64,000 nucleotides of DNA from Cognatishimia sp. MH4019 (GTDB taxonomy: Bacteria > Pseudomonadota > Alphaproteobacteria > Rhodobacterales > Rhodobacteraceae). The DNA is taken from assembly GCF_020177595.1 (NCBI RefSeq), contig NZ_JAHTBL010000003.1, forward strand, positions 124,001-188,000. The letters run 5' to 3'. Positions 63,879 to 64,000 of this stretch are shown here, piece by piece (position 1 is the first letter of the stretch; each line of letters opens with the position of its first letter). The translations under genes were made by a program, and so were the position numbers. The notes under the pieces are model-generated. The model made no database searches. It saw nothing but the letters and a program-made list of their open reading frames with translations, and was not told the origin of the DNA.

Positions 63879-64000
63879 TCAGGCGGGCAGGGCAGGCACG
63901 CCCATTTGCGCATGCACCATGTCCAGCGTGGTCTTGGGCAGACGTAACGCGCCCGCCAGATCGGTCAGATAGGCCACCTCGGCTTGCGTATCGACGCGGA
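63879..64000 (-). CDS. TerB/DUF533-like protein, 5' part beyond window
   Basis: The last 39 residues of a protein are visible, ending in a TGA at 63879-63881: VDTQAEVAYLTDLAGALRLP, then KTTLDMVHAQMGVPALPA. AYLTDLAxxLxLP resembles the C-terminus of DUF533/YebE-type inner membrane proteins with a TerB domain. The start lies to the right of the window, so length and signal regions cannot be checked. Confidence 0.6.
   Translation of the reverse strand, partial: RVDTQAEVAYLTDLAGALRLPKTTLDMVHAQMGVPALPA

Overview
The window is a chromosomal segment, roughly 60% GC by eye, from an alphaproteobacterium of the family Rhodobacteraceae, most likely the marine Roseobacter group. The evidence is a complete Rhodobacter-type gene transfer agent (GTA) cluster, a pyruvate dehydrogenase E1-beta with its own lipoyl domain, a Mur/Fur regulator, TRAP and BCCT transporters, and an L9 protein with a long acidic tail. 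I see no rRNA, CRISPR array, insertion sequence or plasmid gene. One tRNA (Leu-UAG) is present. Both edges cut genes: an S8 peptidase on the left and a TerB/DUF533-like protein on the right.

Layout. 1-5 kb: S8 peptidase fragment, the glnB-glnA nitrogen operon, NAD(P)H-hydrate repair enzyme, Hint-domain protein. 5-12 kb: tRNA-Leu, trigger factor, sulfotransferase, acyl-CoA ligase, BASS transporter, adenine deaminase-type enzyme, small outer-membrane-like protein. 12-16.5 kb: rpsF-rpsR-rplI, a membrane protein, and two YceI proteins, one fused to cytochrome b561. 16.6-21.4 kb: fabD-fabG-acpP-fabF-mltG. 21.4-36.5 kb: the GTA cluster from small terminase through the tail-tip protein, followed without a gap by a DUF2793 tail-fibre-like gene and a small unassigned gene. 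It has a good promoter in front and a terminator behind. 36.5-41.2 kb: cysE and the pdhA-pdhB-pdhC operon. 41.2-52.2 kb: VOC protein, FtsB-like protein, CpdB-type nucleotidase, class I aldolase, pgk, two cyclophilins, DUF3179 protein, SDR, tyrS, anmK. 52.3-55.8 kb: a TRAP transporter. 55.8-64 kb: eno-GNAT-cupin operon, DMT exporter, small proteins, BCCT transporter, APH(6)-like kinase, Mur/Fur.

How they fit together. Four central-carbon loci (pdh, aldolase, pgk, eno) lie within 17 kb. Three of their start regions carry a related palindrome around TTAGCGCTAA, which suggests one LacI-type (CceR-like) regulator. The GTA cluster looks intact and expressible, with most genes overlapping by a few bases. 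A perfect CtrA-type site (TTAA-N7-TTAA) lies between its terminase and portal genes, and a near match lies upstream of its promoter. The rest is conserved housekeeping interleaved with substrate uptake.

The signals most worth checking are the carbon-control palindromes, the CtrA-type sites, an 11-bp phased repeat array before the VOC gene, the hairpin cluster after the GTA capsid gene, and the extra small gene at the GTA end. All assignments come from reading the sequence; no database search was run.
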